6,028 nt of DNA. Source: IIICB1 sp035968095 (lineage in GTDB: Bacteria > Cyanobacteriota > Cyanobacteriia > Cyanobacteriales > SIO1D9). Position 1 is the first letter of the stretch, and each line of letters begins with the position of its first letter. Under the pieces are notes generated by a model that saw only the letters and a list, made by a program, of their open reading frames with translations, did not search any database and had not been told where the DNA came from. The position numbers and the translations under genes are program-made. Shown one piece after another: positions 1-5,963 of the stretch. The DNA is taken from contig JAWQFW010000291.1 of NCBI GenBank assembly GCA_035968095.1, positions 1 through 6,028 on the forward strand, written 5' to 3'.

Positions 1-20
1 GTCCCCAGTCCCCAATCCCC
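1..20. repeat. Heptameric short tandem repeat (CCCCAGT/CCCCAAT type), partial
   Basis: The window opens inside a run of C-rich heptamers: a partial GTCCCC, then AGTCCCC (7-13) and AATCCCC (14-20). This matches the short tandemly repeated repetitive sequences known from cyanobacteria. The left edge is cut by the window, so the copy number is unknown. The array stops 8 nt before the aroA ATG and fills the place where a Shine-Dalgarno sequence would be expected. Confidence 0.8.
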
Positions 21-28
21 ACGAAACT

Positions 29-1381
29 ATGTCCACAAATGTCATCGTTACGCTACAAAATATCGCCAACCAACAAAACTTGATTGTCCGTAGACCCGAA
101 ACTGGTTTATCTTTACAAGGGACAATCGAAATTCCCGGTGATAAATCAATTTCCCATCGCGCTTTGATGTTGGGTGCGATCGCGTCGGGAGAAACTCGCA
201 TCAAAGGTTTATTATTAGGTGAAGACCCTCGCAGTACCGCTAGTTGTTTTCGGCAGATGGGGGCAGAAATTTCCCCTTTGAATACTGAAGAAGTGATTGT
301 TAAAGGTGTCGGTTTGGGTTTGTTACAAGAACCAACTGAAGTTTTGAATGCAGGTAATTCGGGTACGACTCTCCGCTTAATGTTAGGAATTCTCGCTTCC
401 CAACCGGGATGCTTTTTTACGGTGACGGGAGACAATTCGCTGCGAAGTCGTCCCATGTCGCGGGTGGTGAAACCTTTACAGCAAATGGGGGCAAATATTT
501 GGGGACGGAAAAATGATTCTCTTGCACCTTTGGCTGTTCGCGGTACAGAATTGCAACCAATTCATTATCACTCGCCGATCGCGTCTGCACAAGTAAAATC
601 TTGTATCCTCCTCGCTGGTTTGATGACGACGGGAGAAACAACTGTCACCGAACCTGCTTTGTCTCGCGATCATAGTGAGAGAATGTTACAAGCCTTTGGC
701 GCGAAAATCAAGGTCGATCCAGAAACGCATTCGGTGACGATTCAAGGTAGACCAAAGTTAACCGGACAAACTGTAATTGTACCAGGCGATATTAGTTCTG
801 CGGCATTTTGGTTGATTGCGGGGGCGATCGTTCCTGACTCGGAATTATTAATCGAGAATGTCGGTGTTAACCCAACTCGTACCGGAATTTTAGAAGTGTT
901 AGCAATGATGAACGCAGACATAACTCTGGAAAATGAAAGAGAAGTGGCTGGGGAACCTGTCGCTGATTTACGGGTGCGTTCGAGTAAGTTGCAAAGTTGT
1001 ACAATTTCTGGGGAGATTATCCCTCGTTTAATTGATGAAATCCCGATTTTAGCTGTTGCGGCGATTTTCGCTGAAGGAACAACTGTCATTAAAGATGCAG
1101 CCGAGTTGCGAGTTAAAGAAAGCGATCGCCTCGCTGTCACCGCCACTCAACTCAATCGCATGGGTGCAAAAATTACGGAATTACCCGACGGTTTAGAAAT
1201 TACCGGAGGAACACCTTTAACCGGAACCGAAGTAGATAGTTGCACTGACCATCGCATTGCCATGAGTTTAGCAGTTGCCGCCCTGAATGCCAAGGGGACA
1301 ACCACCATTAACGGTGCAGAAGCAGCCGCAATCTCTTATCCTAACTTTGTGACTACTTTACGAGGAATTTGTGCATCTTAA
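29..1381 (+). CDS. aroA: 3-phosphoshikimate 1-carboxyvinyltransferase (EPSP synthase), class II-like
   Basis: This cytosolic enzyme joins shikimate 3-phosphate and phosphoenolpyruvate to give EPSP and phosphate, the sixth step of the shikimate pathway. The 450-residue product is full length. Visible motifs are PGDKSISHR (36-44, phosphate and PEP binding Lys39), GNSGTT (109-114), RPMSR (141-145), SAQVK (186-190), RDHSE (213-217), NPTR (281-284), IDEIP with the expected catalytic Asp336 (335-339), KESDR (363-367) and DHR (407-409). The combination RxHSE, GDKS, SAQxK and NPTR fits the class II group. Gly112 lies where the class II Agrobacterium CP4 enzyme has Ala100, so class II motifs alone should not be read as glyphosate tolerance. 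The start gives the short leader usual for cyanobacterial AroA, but no Shine-Dalgarno is visible because a tandem repeat sits just upstream. The promoter lies outside the window. The gene converges on the minus-strand glutathione transferase gene with 8 bp between stops. Confidence 0.97.
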   Translation: MSTNVIVTLQNIANQQNLIVRRPETGLSLQGTIEIPGDKSISHRALMLGAIASGETRIKGLLLGEDPRSTASCFRQMGAEISPLNTEEVIVKGVGLGLLQEPTEVLNAGNSGTTLRLMLGILASQPGCFFTVTGDNSLRSRPMSRVVKPLQQMGANIWGRKNDSLAPLAVRGTELQPIHYHSPIASAQVKSCILLAGLMTTGETTVTEPALSRDHSERMLQAFGAKIKVDPETHSVTIQGRPKLTGQTVIVPGDISSAAFWLIAGAIVPDSELLIENVGVNPTRTGILEVLAMMNADITLENEREVAGEPVADLRVRSSKLQSCTISGEIIPRLIDEIPILAVAAIFAEGTTVIKDAAELRVKESDRLAVTATQLNRMGAKITELPDGLEITGGTPLTGTEVDSCTDHRIAMSLAVAALNAKGTTTINGAEAAAISYPNFVTTLRGICAS

Positions 1382-1389
1382 GCTTAATT

Positions 1390-2340
1390 TTAGGCGATCG
1401 CGTCCTCAAAATTAATTATCGGACCTGTGGGAACAATTCCACTAGGGTTGATATGAGGATGACTTTGATAATAATGTTGCTTGATATGCGCGAAATTACA
1501 AGTTTCCTTTACTCCTGGATGCTGATATAAATTTTTGAGATAATTCCACAAATTCGGATATTCGTAAATATGGCGCAAATTACATTTAAAATGCACGTAA
1601 TAAACCAAGTCGAAACGAATTAAAGTTGTAAACATACAAATATCGGCTTCGGTTAATTGCTTTCCACATAAATAAGGCTGTTTTGCTAACACCTTTTCCC
1701 AATCATCCAAAGCTGCAAAAAGTTCGGTGACAGCTTCTTCATAAGCTACTTGAGATTGTGCAAAACCTGCGCGATAAACACCATTATTAATTGGTTGATA
1801 AATAGCATCGATAGTTTTGTCTATTTCTGACTCTAAATCTGGGAGACATAAATTAACTTTATTTTTCGCAATTGCTTCAAACTCGCGGTCAAACATTCGG
1901 ATAATTTCGCGAGATTCATTGTTGACAATTGTTCCCTTTTCTGTATCCCATAAAATCGGCACTGTCACCCGTCCCGTATAATTTTCGTCGGCTTTTTTAT
2001 ACACTTCCCGTAAATATTTAGCCTGAAAAATTGGATCAGAAATTGTACCGGGAGCATCAGAAAACTGCCAACCATTCTCACCCATATAAGGGTCAACAAC
2101 AGAAATAGAAATTGCTTCTGATAATCCTTTTAATTCGCGCATAATTAAAGTTCGATGCGCCCAAGGACAAGCATAAGAAACATACAGATGATAGCGCCCT
2201 GATTCAGCTTTGAAACCGCTCGAACCGTCGGCTGTGACTGAATTACGGAATGTGGTAGAATTACGTTTGAATCTACCTTTATCGTCTTTTTCGTAACCTT
2301 CGGTGCGCCATTCACCGTCAATCATCATTCCCGTCGCCAT
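1390..2340 (-). CDS. Xi-class glutathione S-transferase, probable glutathionyl-hydroquinone reductase (YqjG/ECM4 family)
   Basis: Enzymes of this family use glutathione to reduce glutathionyl-hydroquinones, releasing hydroquinone and glutathione disulfide, in the cytosol. The 316-residue product has the usual family length. The N-terminal thioredoxin-like domain carries the diagnostic CPWAHR at 58-63, with Cys58 as the catalytic cysteine (other GST classes use Ser or Tyr). VPILWD (127-132) and NNESREII (140-147) supply the cis-proline and the glutathione gamma-glutamyl contact. The helical C-terminal domain has NGVYRAGFA (186-194), LTEADICMF (229-237) and RFDLVYYVHFKCN (242-254), followed by the conserved tail INPSGIVPTGP (297-307). 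These supply the Tyr residues expected around the active site. An AGGAG ribosome binding site (2349-2353) lies 8 nt before the ATG. The natural quinone substrate cannot be read from sequence. A role with plastoquinone or tocopherol-type quinones is only a guess. Confidence 0.93.
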   Translation of the reverse strand: MATGMMIDGEWRTEGYEKDDKGRFKRNSTTFRNSVTADGSSGFKAESGRYHLYVSYACPWAHRTLIMRELKGLSEAISISVVDPYMGENGWQFSDAPGTISDPIFQAKYLREVYKKADENYTGRVTVPILWDTEKGTIVNNESREIIRMFDREFEAIAKNKVNLCLPDLESEIDKTIDAIYQPINNGVYRAGFAQSQVAYEEAVTELFAALDDWEKVLAKQPYLCGKQLTEADICMFTTLIRFDLVYYVHFKCNLRHIYEYPNLWNYLKNLYQHPGVKETCNFAHIKQHYYQSHPHINPSGIVPTGPIINFEDAIA

Positions 2341-2361
2341 GTTTTTTTCTCCTGTAAAATT

Positions 2362-2390
2362 CGTGTAATAATTTAGCTTATTTTTGTCAA
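2362..2390 (-). promoter_or_regulatory. Candidate sigma-70 promoter of the glutathione transferase gene
   Basis: On the minus strand a perfect -35 hexamer TTGACA (2385-2390) is followed, after 17 nt, by a poor -10 match TACACG (2362-2367). It sits about 20 nt before the start codon, which would make a very short leader containing the AGGAG site. The spacing and the -35 are good and the -10 is weak (3 of 6), so this is a candidate only. The surrounding DNA is AT-rich, so chance matches are likely. Confidence 0.35.
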
Positions 2391-2516
2391 TTATTAATCA
2401 AAAGTGAATTTATTTTTTGATATTAGTTACTCGTTAAATTATCACTACTGATTTTTCTTCAAATTGACTTTCTTTTGATGAATTTATTTAATTAAATACG
2501 CCGATATTTGGTAGAG

Positions 2517-2542
2517 TAGAGACGTTGTTGGGAACGTCTCTA
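2517..2542. repeat. Palindromic dispersed repeat, copy 1 (TAGAGACGTT...AACGTCTCTA)
   Basis: A 10-bp perfect inverted repeat, TAGAGACGTT (2517-2526) and AACGTCTCTA (2533-2542), encloses the 6-nt loop GTTGGG. The same core occurs again at 3557-3584, which suggests a dispersed family rather than a chance hairpin. On the minus strand it lies 28 nt downstream of the gatC stop, so the RNA hairpin could also mark the 3' end of the ycf3-gatC transcript. There is no T tract after it, so it does not look like a standard intrinsic terminator. Confidence 0.75.
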
Positions 2543-2569
2543 AATTAGCTTAAACCTATTTAGGAAAAG

Positions 2570-2869
2570 TTATTCTTCGTCAGTATTGAGGATTTGGGGA
2601 ACGCGCAAAAAGTCATCTTCTTGTGCGGGTGCTTGTTGCAATAAAGCTTCGCGATCGCCAAAAGGCGCTAACTCATCTGGACGAGTAATATTACTTACTT
2701 CGATTGCTCTCGTCGTGGGTGGGACATTTTCCGTATCTAGTTCGCTCAATTGCTCGAAATATTCCAAAATATCACTCAATTGAGTAGTAAATTTTTCTTC
2801 TTCTGCGGGAGTTAATTGTAAACGGGCTAAATGAGCAACTTTTTTAACTTGTTCGAGGTCAATCATCAT
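2570..2869 (-). CDS. gatC: Glutamyl-tRNA(Gln)/aspartyl-tRNA(Asn) amidotransferase subunit C
   Basis: GatC is the small scaffold subunit of GatCAB, which amidates Glu-tRNA(Gln) (and in some bacteria Asp-tRNA(Asn)). Cyanobacteria generally lack glutaminyl-tRNA synthetase, so the complex is normally essential to them. The 99-residue product has the family's usual length and pattern: VKKVAHLARLQLTPAEEE near the N-terminus (about 8-25), the LSDILEYFEQLSELDTENVPPT segment, then ITRPDE (61-66) and a C-terminal DDFLRVPQIL that wraps on GatA. Two adjacent ATG codons are present. The family normally starts at M-I-D, so the second ATG (position 2866) is as likely as the first (2869). No convincing Shine-Dalgarno precedes either, which fits translation coupled to the upstream ycf3 only 30 nt away. 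gatA and gatB are not in the window. Confidence 0.94.
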   Translation of the reverse strand: MMIDLEQVKKVAHLARLQLTPAEEEKFTTQLSDILEYFEQLSELDTENVPPTTRAIEVSNITRPDELAPFGDREALLQQAPAQEDDFLRVPQILNTDEE

Positions 2870-2899
2870 TGATTATTTAGTAGTTAAGGGACTAATTTT

Positions 2900-3421
2900 T
2901 TAGAAGAAAACATCCATTTCCGATCGCCCGGTGATCTTCAGCCAGTTTTGGGCTTCAATGTAGTTATTCGGTGCGAGACGAATCGCTTGTTTCCAATATT
3001 CTGCCGCTTCGTCATAAAAACCCTCAGCACCTTCGTTATCTCCAGCAGCCTTGGCTTTTTCGCCTTGATGATGGTAAAGTACAGCAATATTATTCAGGGC
3101 TTGGGGAAGACGAGGATTGAGTTCGATCGCTTGATGATAGTAATTTAACGCTTCTTCGAGTTCGCCGTTACTTTGCTTAATTAAACCGATATTATAGAGA
3201 ATGTAGCTGCGATCGTTCGCATCTTCTTCGAGATCTAATGCTTCAAAGTAGTTCTCCAAAGCCTCAGCATACTCTCCATCCGCTTGTGCAGCCATACCGT
3301 CACGGTAGTAAGCAAATGCTTCTTTGGATTTTTGGTTAGTCGGTAACAACTTCAAAATCAAGTCTGCCATGACGGTAAAGCTTTTGTCGATGAAGTTGTC
3401 GTTACGTTGAGTACGTGGCAT
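2900..3421 (-). CDS. ycf3: Photosystem I assembly protein Ycf3 (TPR protein)
   Basis: Ycf3 is a peripheral thylakoid protein that chaperones assembly of photosystem I, interacting with PsaA and PsaD in systems where it has been studied. The 173-residue product has the family length and the signature N-terminus MPRTQRNDNFIDKSF. Three tetratricopeptide repeats are visible at about 35-68, 72-105 and 120-153, including the invariant stretches RSYILYNIGL (71-80) and AEYWKQAI (140-147). The C-terminus NYIEAQNWLKITGR (153-166) is also diagnostic. There is no signal peptide or membrane segment. AGGTG at 3429-3433, 7 nt from the ATG, is a modest ribosome binding site. It precedes gatC by 30 nt on the same strand, probably as one transcript. 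Confidence 0.97.
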   Translation of the reverse strand: MPRTQRNDNFIDKSFTVMADLILKLLPTNQKSKEAFAYYRDGMAAQADGEYAEALENYFEALDLEEDANDRSYILYNIGLIKQSNGELEEALNYYHQAIELNPRLPQALNNIAVLYHHQGEKAKAAGDNEGAEGFYDEAAEYWKQAIRLAPNNYIEAQNWLKITGRSEMDVFF

Positions 3422-3556
3422 AGTTTATCACCTATTTTCCCCTGCTAGTCGATCCTAGATCATGGTAGCTGTTCTTGAAGCAAAAAAATAGCCGTTGGAG
3501 ATGCTTCACTACACTTTGTTATCGTAATTTGCTTGAACTGCACTACATAATCTTGT

Positions 3557-3584
3557 GTAAAGACGTTGCATCCAACGTCTCTAC
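3557..3584. repeat. Palindromic dispersed repeat, copy 2 (GTAAAGACGTTG...CAACGTCTCTAC)
   Basis: Twelve-base arms, 3557-3568 and 3573-3584, pair with a single mismatch (3560/3581) around the 4-nt loop CATC. The core AGACGTT/AACGTCT is the same as in the copy at 2517-2542. The two copies flank the ycf3-gatC pair, and both are intergenic. The copies differ in the loop and in the inner bases of the arms. Confidence 0.75.
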
Positions 3585-3618
3585 CGTATTACGTTCAGCA
3601 TGACAGAGAAACAAAGAA

Positions 3619-3659
3619 AAGCGATCGCGTTTCTCAATCTTCCCAAACCGCGATCGCTT
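3619..3659. repeat. Inverted pair of HIP1 octamers
   Basis: AAGCGATCGCG (3619-3629) and its exact complement CGCGATCGCTT (3649-3659) form an 11-bp inverted repeat with a 19-nt loop. Each arm contains the octamer GCGATCGC. HIP1 is itself a palindrome, so two nearby copies pair automatically. Only the matching AA and G/C flanks add information. Confidence 0.6.
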
Positions 3660-3734
3660 CTCACTCATTTTTTCCCTAGGAGATACTGTATTCTAGGAAG
3701 GGCAACCACAGAGGGAGGCTTCCCTACTTTTTCC

Positions 3735-5360
3735 TTAGTAATCGAAATCACCAGCACCAGCACCAGCCGCACCAGCTTCTTTCTCTGGCTTATCCACAAC
3801 GATACATTCGGTGGTTAAAACCATTCCCGCAATACTAGCAGCATTTTGTAGCGCCGAACGAGTTACTTTCGCTGGATCAACAATACCTGCTTCAAACATA
3901 TCAACAAACTCACTGTTGGAAGCATCGAAACCAACGCTGAAGTCTTTCTCTTTGATTCTTTCCGCAATTACAGCACCATTTTGTCCCGCATTTTCCGCAA
4001 TCCGCTTTAAAGGTGCAGCCAATGCACGAGTGACAATCGTTGCACCTGTAAGTGCTTCTCCAGTTAAATTAGCATTAGCCCACGCTTCTAAATCGGGTAC
4101 AAGGTGCGCTAAAGTAGTTCCGCCTCCGGGGACGATTCCTTCTTCCACTGCGGCTTTAGTCGCGTTAATTGCATCTTCCAGGCGCAATTTGCGGTCTTTC
4201 ATTTCCGTTTCTGTGGCTGCACCAACTTTGATGACTGCAACACCACCGGAAAGTTTCGCCAAACGTTCTTGCAGTTTCTCTTTGTCGTAAGAAGAATCAC
4301 TTTCTTCCATTTGACGACGAATCACTTCGCAACGGGCTTTTACTTCTTTTTCGTTACCTTCAGCAACGATCGTTGTATTATCTTTCGTCATCGTCATTCG
4401 ACGCGCTGTACCCAACTGTTCTAGTTTGGTAGACTCTAGTTTGATACCTGCATCTTCGCTGATTAAAGTACCGCCTGTTAAAGTAGCGATATCTTCGAGC
4501 ATTTGTTTACGGCGATCGCCAAATCCCGGTGCTTTTACCGCAGCGACGTTTAAAACACCACGTAAACGGTTCACAACCAGGGTAGCTAAAGCTTCTTTCT
4601 CGATATCTTCAGCAATGATTACCAAGCCTTTCCCAGCCCGCGCAACTTGTTCCAAAACTGGTACTAAATCTTGGACTAAGGTAATCTTTTTGTCGGTAAT
4701 TAAGATATAAGGTTCGTCAAAGACAGCTTCCATGCGTTCGGTGTCTGTGACAAAATAAGGGGAAATGTAGCCTTTGTCAAAGCGCATCCCTTCGGTAATT
4801 TCTAACTCGGTAGTCATCGACTTTCCTTCTTCGAGGGAGATGACACCTTCTTTCCCGACTTTATCCATTGCATTAGCGATCATTTCACCAACTTCCGAGT
4901 CATTACCTGCGGAGATGGTTCCTACTTGCGCGATCGCCTTAGAATCGCTAATCTGTTTCGCATGGTCAGCAATTTTGCCAACTAAAAATTCGGTCGCTTT
5001 GTCGATACCACGCTTCACAGCGATCGGATTTGCACCAGCCGCGACGTTACGCAACCCTTCTTTCACCATCGCATGAGCTAAAACTGTTGCTGTGGTAGTA
5101 CCATCTCCAGCTACGTCGTTGGTTTTAGAAGCCGCTTGACGAATCAAAGATACACCAGTATTTTCGACATGATCTTCGAGTTCGATTTCTTTGGCGATCG
5201 TCACACCATCGTTAACGATTTGGGGTGCGCCGAATTTCTTCTCTAAAACTACGTTACGTCCTTTTGGTCCAAGGGTAACAGCCACAGCTTCCGCTAAGAT
5301 ATCAATCCCTTTTTCTAAAGCGCGACGGGCTTGTTCGTTGTAAATGATTGTTTTTGCCAT
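3735..5360 (-). CDS. groEL: 60-kDa chaperonin GroEL (operon-borne cyanobacterial type)
   Basis: GroEL forms the ATP-driven double-ring folding chamber that works with GroES in the cytosol. The 541-residue product is full length. The equatorial ATP site is visible as VTLGPKGRNVVL (28-39), DGVTIAKEI (51-59) and GDGTTT (85-90), with Asp396 in LEDAINATKAAVEEG as the expected hydrolytic residue. The Cpn60 signature AAVEEGIVPGGG is at 403-414. The apical domain occupies roughly 190-375. The C-terminal tail is GAAGAGAGDFDY, without the GGM repeats of E. coli GroEL. A weak GAAGAG ribosome binding site (5366-5371) lies 5 nt before the ATG. Being second in a groES-groEL operon with CIRCE marks it as the GroEL1-type copy. 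Cyanobacteria usually carry a second, unlinked groEL, which is not seen here. Confidence 0.98.
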   Translation of the reverse strand: MAKTIIYNEQARRALEKGIDILAEAVAVTLGPKGRNVVLEKKFGAPQIVNDGVTIAKEIELEDHVENTGVSLIRQAASKTNDVAGDGTTTATVLAHAMVKEGLRNVAAGANPIAVKRGIDKATEFLVGKIADHAKQISDSKAIAQVGTISAGNDSEVGEMIANAMDKVGKEGVISLEEGKSMTTELEITEGMRFDKGYISPYFVTDTERMEAVFDEPYILITDKKITLVQDLVPVLEQVARAGKGLVIIAEDIEKEALATLVVNRLRGVLNVAAVKAPGFGDRRKQMLEDIATLTGGTLISEDAGIKLESTKLEQLGTARRMTMTKDNTTIVAEGNEKEVKARCEVIRRQMEESDSSYDKEKLQERLAKLSGGVAVIKVGAATETEMKDRKLRLEDAINATKAAVEEGIVPGGGTTLAHLVPDLEAWANANLTGEALTGATIVTRALAAPLKRIAENAGQNGAVIAERIKEKDFSVGFDASNSEFVDMFEAGIVDPAKVTRSALQNAASIAGMVLTTECIVVDKPEKEAGAAGAGAGDFDY

Positions 5361-5415
5361 AATTACTCTTCGTGGAGAAAATCAAGTAAAGGTTTGCTTA
5401 TCAATGAACAGAAAG

Positions 5416-5479
5416 AGGACTTACACTCAGTAAAGTCTTCGCTAGAAAGTCCTTTACGTTCGTCTCTTTGGTAAGTCCT
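5416..5479 (-). other. Foldable intercistronic region between groES and groEL
   Basis: The spacer between groES and groEL is 137 nt (5361-5497). In the minus-strand transcript AGGACTTAC (5479-5471) pairs perfectly with GTAAGTCCT (5424-5416). Nested inside, GTAAAG (5457-5452) pairs with CTTTAC (5435-5430). Alternative pairings compete with the outer stem: ACTCAG (5483-5478) with CTGAGT (5430-5425), and AAAGGACTTTC-type pairing within the loop. No T tract follows, so it is not a plain terminator. Processing, mRNA stability or attenuated readthrough into groEL are possible roles. Confidence 0.55.
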
Positions 5480-5497
5480 GAGTAAATTTCTCGTTAA

Positions 5498-5809
5498 CTA
5501 GGAAACTGTGGCGAGAATATCTTTTTCCGATAATAATACATAATCATCGCCGCCCAGTTTAATATCAGTTCCAGCGTATTTCGAGTAGAGAACTTTGTCT
5601 CCAACTTTAACTTCCATCGGGCTGCGATCGCCTTTTTCGCTGATTTTACCCGAACCAACGGAAACTACTTCGCCAATTTGGGGCTTTTCTTTCGCCGTAT
5701 CAGGTAATAAAATACCACCGGAAGTCTTTTCCTCACTAGGGCTGACTTTCACAAAGACGCGATCGCCTAATGGTTTTACTGTCGATACGCTTAATGATAC
5801 TGCTGCCAT
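5498..5809 (-). CDS. groES: 10-kDa co-chaperonin GroES
   Basis: GroES is the heptameric lid that closes the GroEL chamber. The 103-residue product has the usual cyanobacterial length. VKPLGDRVFVK (11-21) begins the beta-barrel. The mobile loop that docks on GroEL is EEKTSGGILLPDTA (26-39), with the hydrophobic contact triplet Ile33-Leu34-Leu35. GEVVSVGSG (46-54), VKVGDKVLYSKYAGT (67-81) and the closing DYVLLSEKDILA (89-100) complete the fold. A strong GGAGG ribosome binding site (5817-5821) sits 7 nt before the ATG and fixes the start. It is the first gene of the operon, 137 nt ahead of groEL, under the CIRCE-bearing promoter. Confidence 0.98.
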   Translation of the reverse strand: MAAVSLSVSTVKPLGDRVFVKVSPSEEKTSGGILLPDTAKEKPQIGEVVSVGSGKISEKGDRSPMEVKVGDKVLYSKYAGTDIKLGGDDYVLLSEKDILATVS

Positions 5810-5897
5810 GCAAAATCCTCCGTTTGCTTAACTTCAATCGTTGAATATGGCTTACTTCATGGAATTGCTACACAATGCTTACTGCCTTTTTTCGCAA

Positions 5898-5924
5898 TTA
5901 GCACTCTCGCCTTCCGAGTGCTAA
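5898..5924 (-). promoter_or_regulatory. CIRCE operator (HrcA binding site) of groESL
   Basis: A perfect TTAGCACTC-N9-GAGTGCTAA inverted repeat, the consensus target of the heat-shock repressor HrcA. It overlaps the 3' edge of the -10 hexamer and would cover the transcription start, so bound HrcA should block initiation until heat inactivates it. It lies 88 nt upstream of the groES ATG. hrcA is not in the window. Confidence 0.97.
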
Positions 5925-5952
5925 TGTAACGAAATCAGACCCCAAATTGCAA
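5923..5952 (-). promoter_or_regulatory. Candidate groESL sigma-70-type promoter
   Basis: On the minus strand, -35 TTGCAA (5947-5952, 4 of 6 to consensus) and -10 TACATT (5923-5928, 4 of 6) are separated by 18 nt. The -10 shares two bases with CIRCE. Initiation would fall near 5916, giving a leader of about 105 nt. That leader contains a small TTCAA-TCG-TTGAA hairpin (5833-5845) just ahead of the ribosome binding site. Confidence 0.6.
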
Positions 5953-5963
5953 CTCTTTCCCAA

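Larger units (their letters stand above)
3422..3734. other. 313-bp intergenic region between ycf3 and groEL
   Basis: No gene is supported here. From the ycf3 side it holds a short imperfect hairpin (GCTA 3444-3447 with TAGC 3466-3469, containing two GATC sites), the palindromic repeat at 3557-3584, and an inverted pair of HIP1 sites at 3619-3659. On the groEL side, minus-strand RNA could form an imperfect stem, 3717-3726 with 3694-3703, just after the groEL stop. No T tract follows, so it is a poor intrinsic terminator, although a transcript end is expected here. Alternatively CCTAG (3675-3679) can pair with CTAGG (3693-3697). The ycf3 promoter should also lie here, but I see only weak hexamer matches. 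A + strand reading frame at 3600-3818 runs into the groEL 3' end and looks like chance. Confidence 0.6.

Noticed and set aside
742..1146. A 134-codon minus-strand frame inside aroA
   Set aside because: It lies wholly antisense to well-conserved aroA, has no recognisable domain, and its existence follows from aroA codon use.
2367..2395. An AATAATT/AATTATT inverted repeat upstream of the glutathione transferase gene
   Set aside because: It is a short A/T-only match in an AT-rich spacer and is expected by chance.
3712..3733. A hairpin AGGGA-GGCT-TCCCT followed by ACTTTTT, resembling a + strand intrinsic terminator
   Set aside because: The stem is only 5 bp and no + strand gene lies upstream of it. 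On the strand of groEL there is no T tract.
3600..3818. A 72-codon + strand reading frame starting in the gap after groEL
   Set aside because: It has no ribosome binding site, runs through the groEL stop into the antisense of its C-terminus, and its Thr/Ser-rich product is the complement of the Ala/Gly tail.
3811..4290. A 159-codon + strand frame antisense to groEL, with others at 4426-4710 and 4774-5076
   Set aside because: groEL is conserved across these stretches, and long antisense frames are common opposite such genes. No initiation signal or family resemblance is seen.
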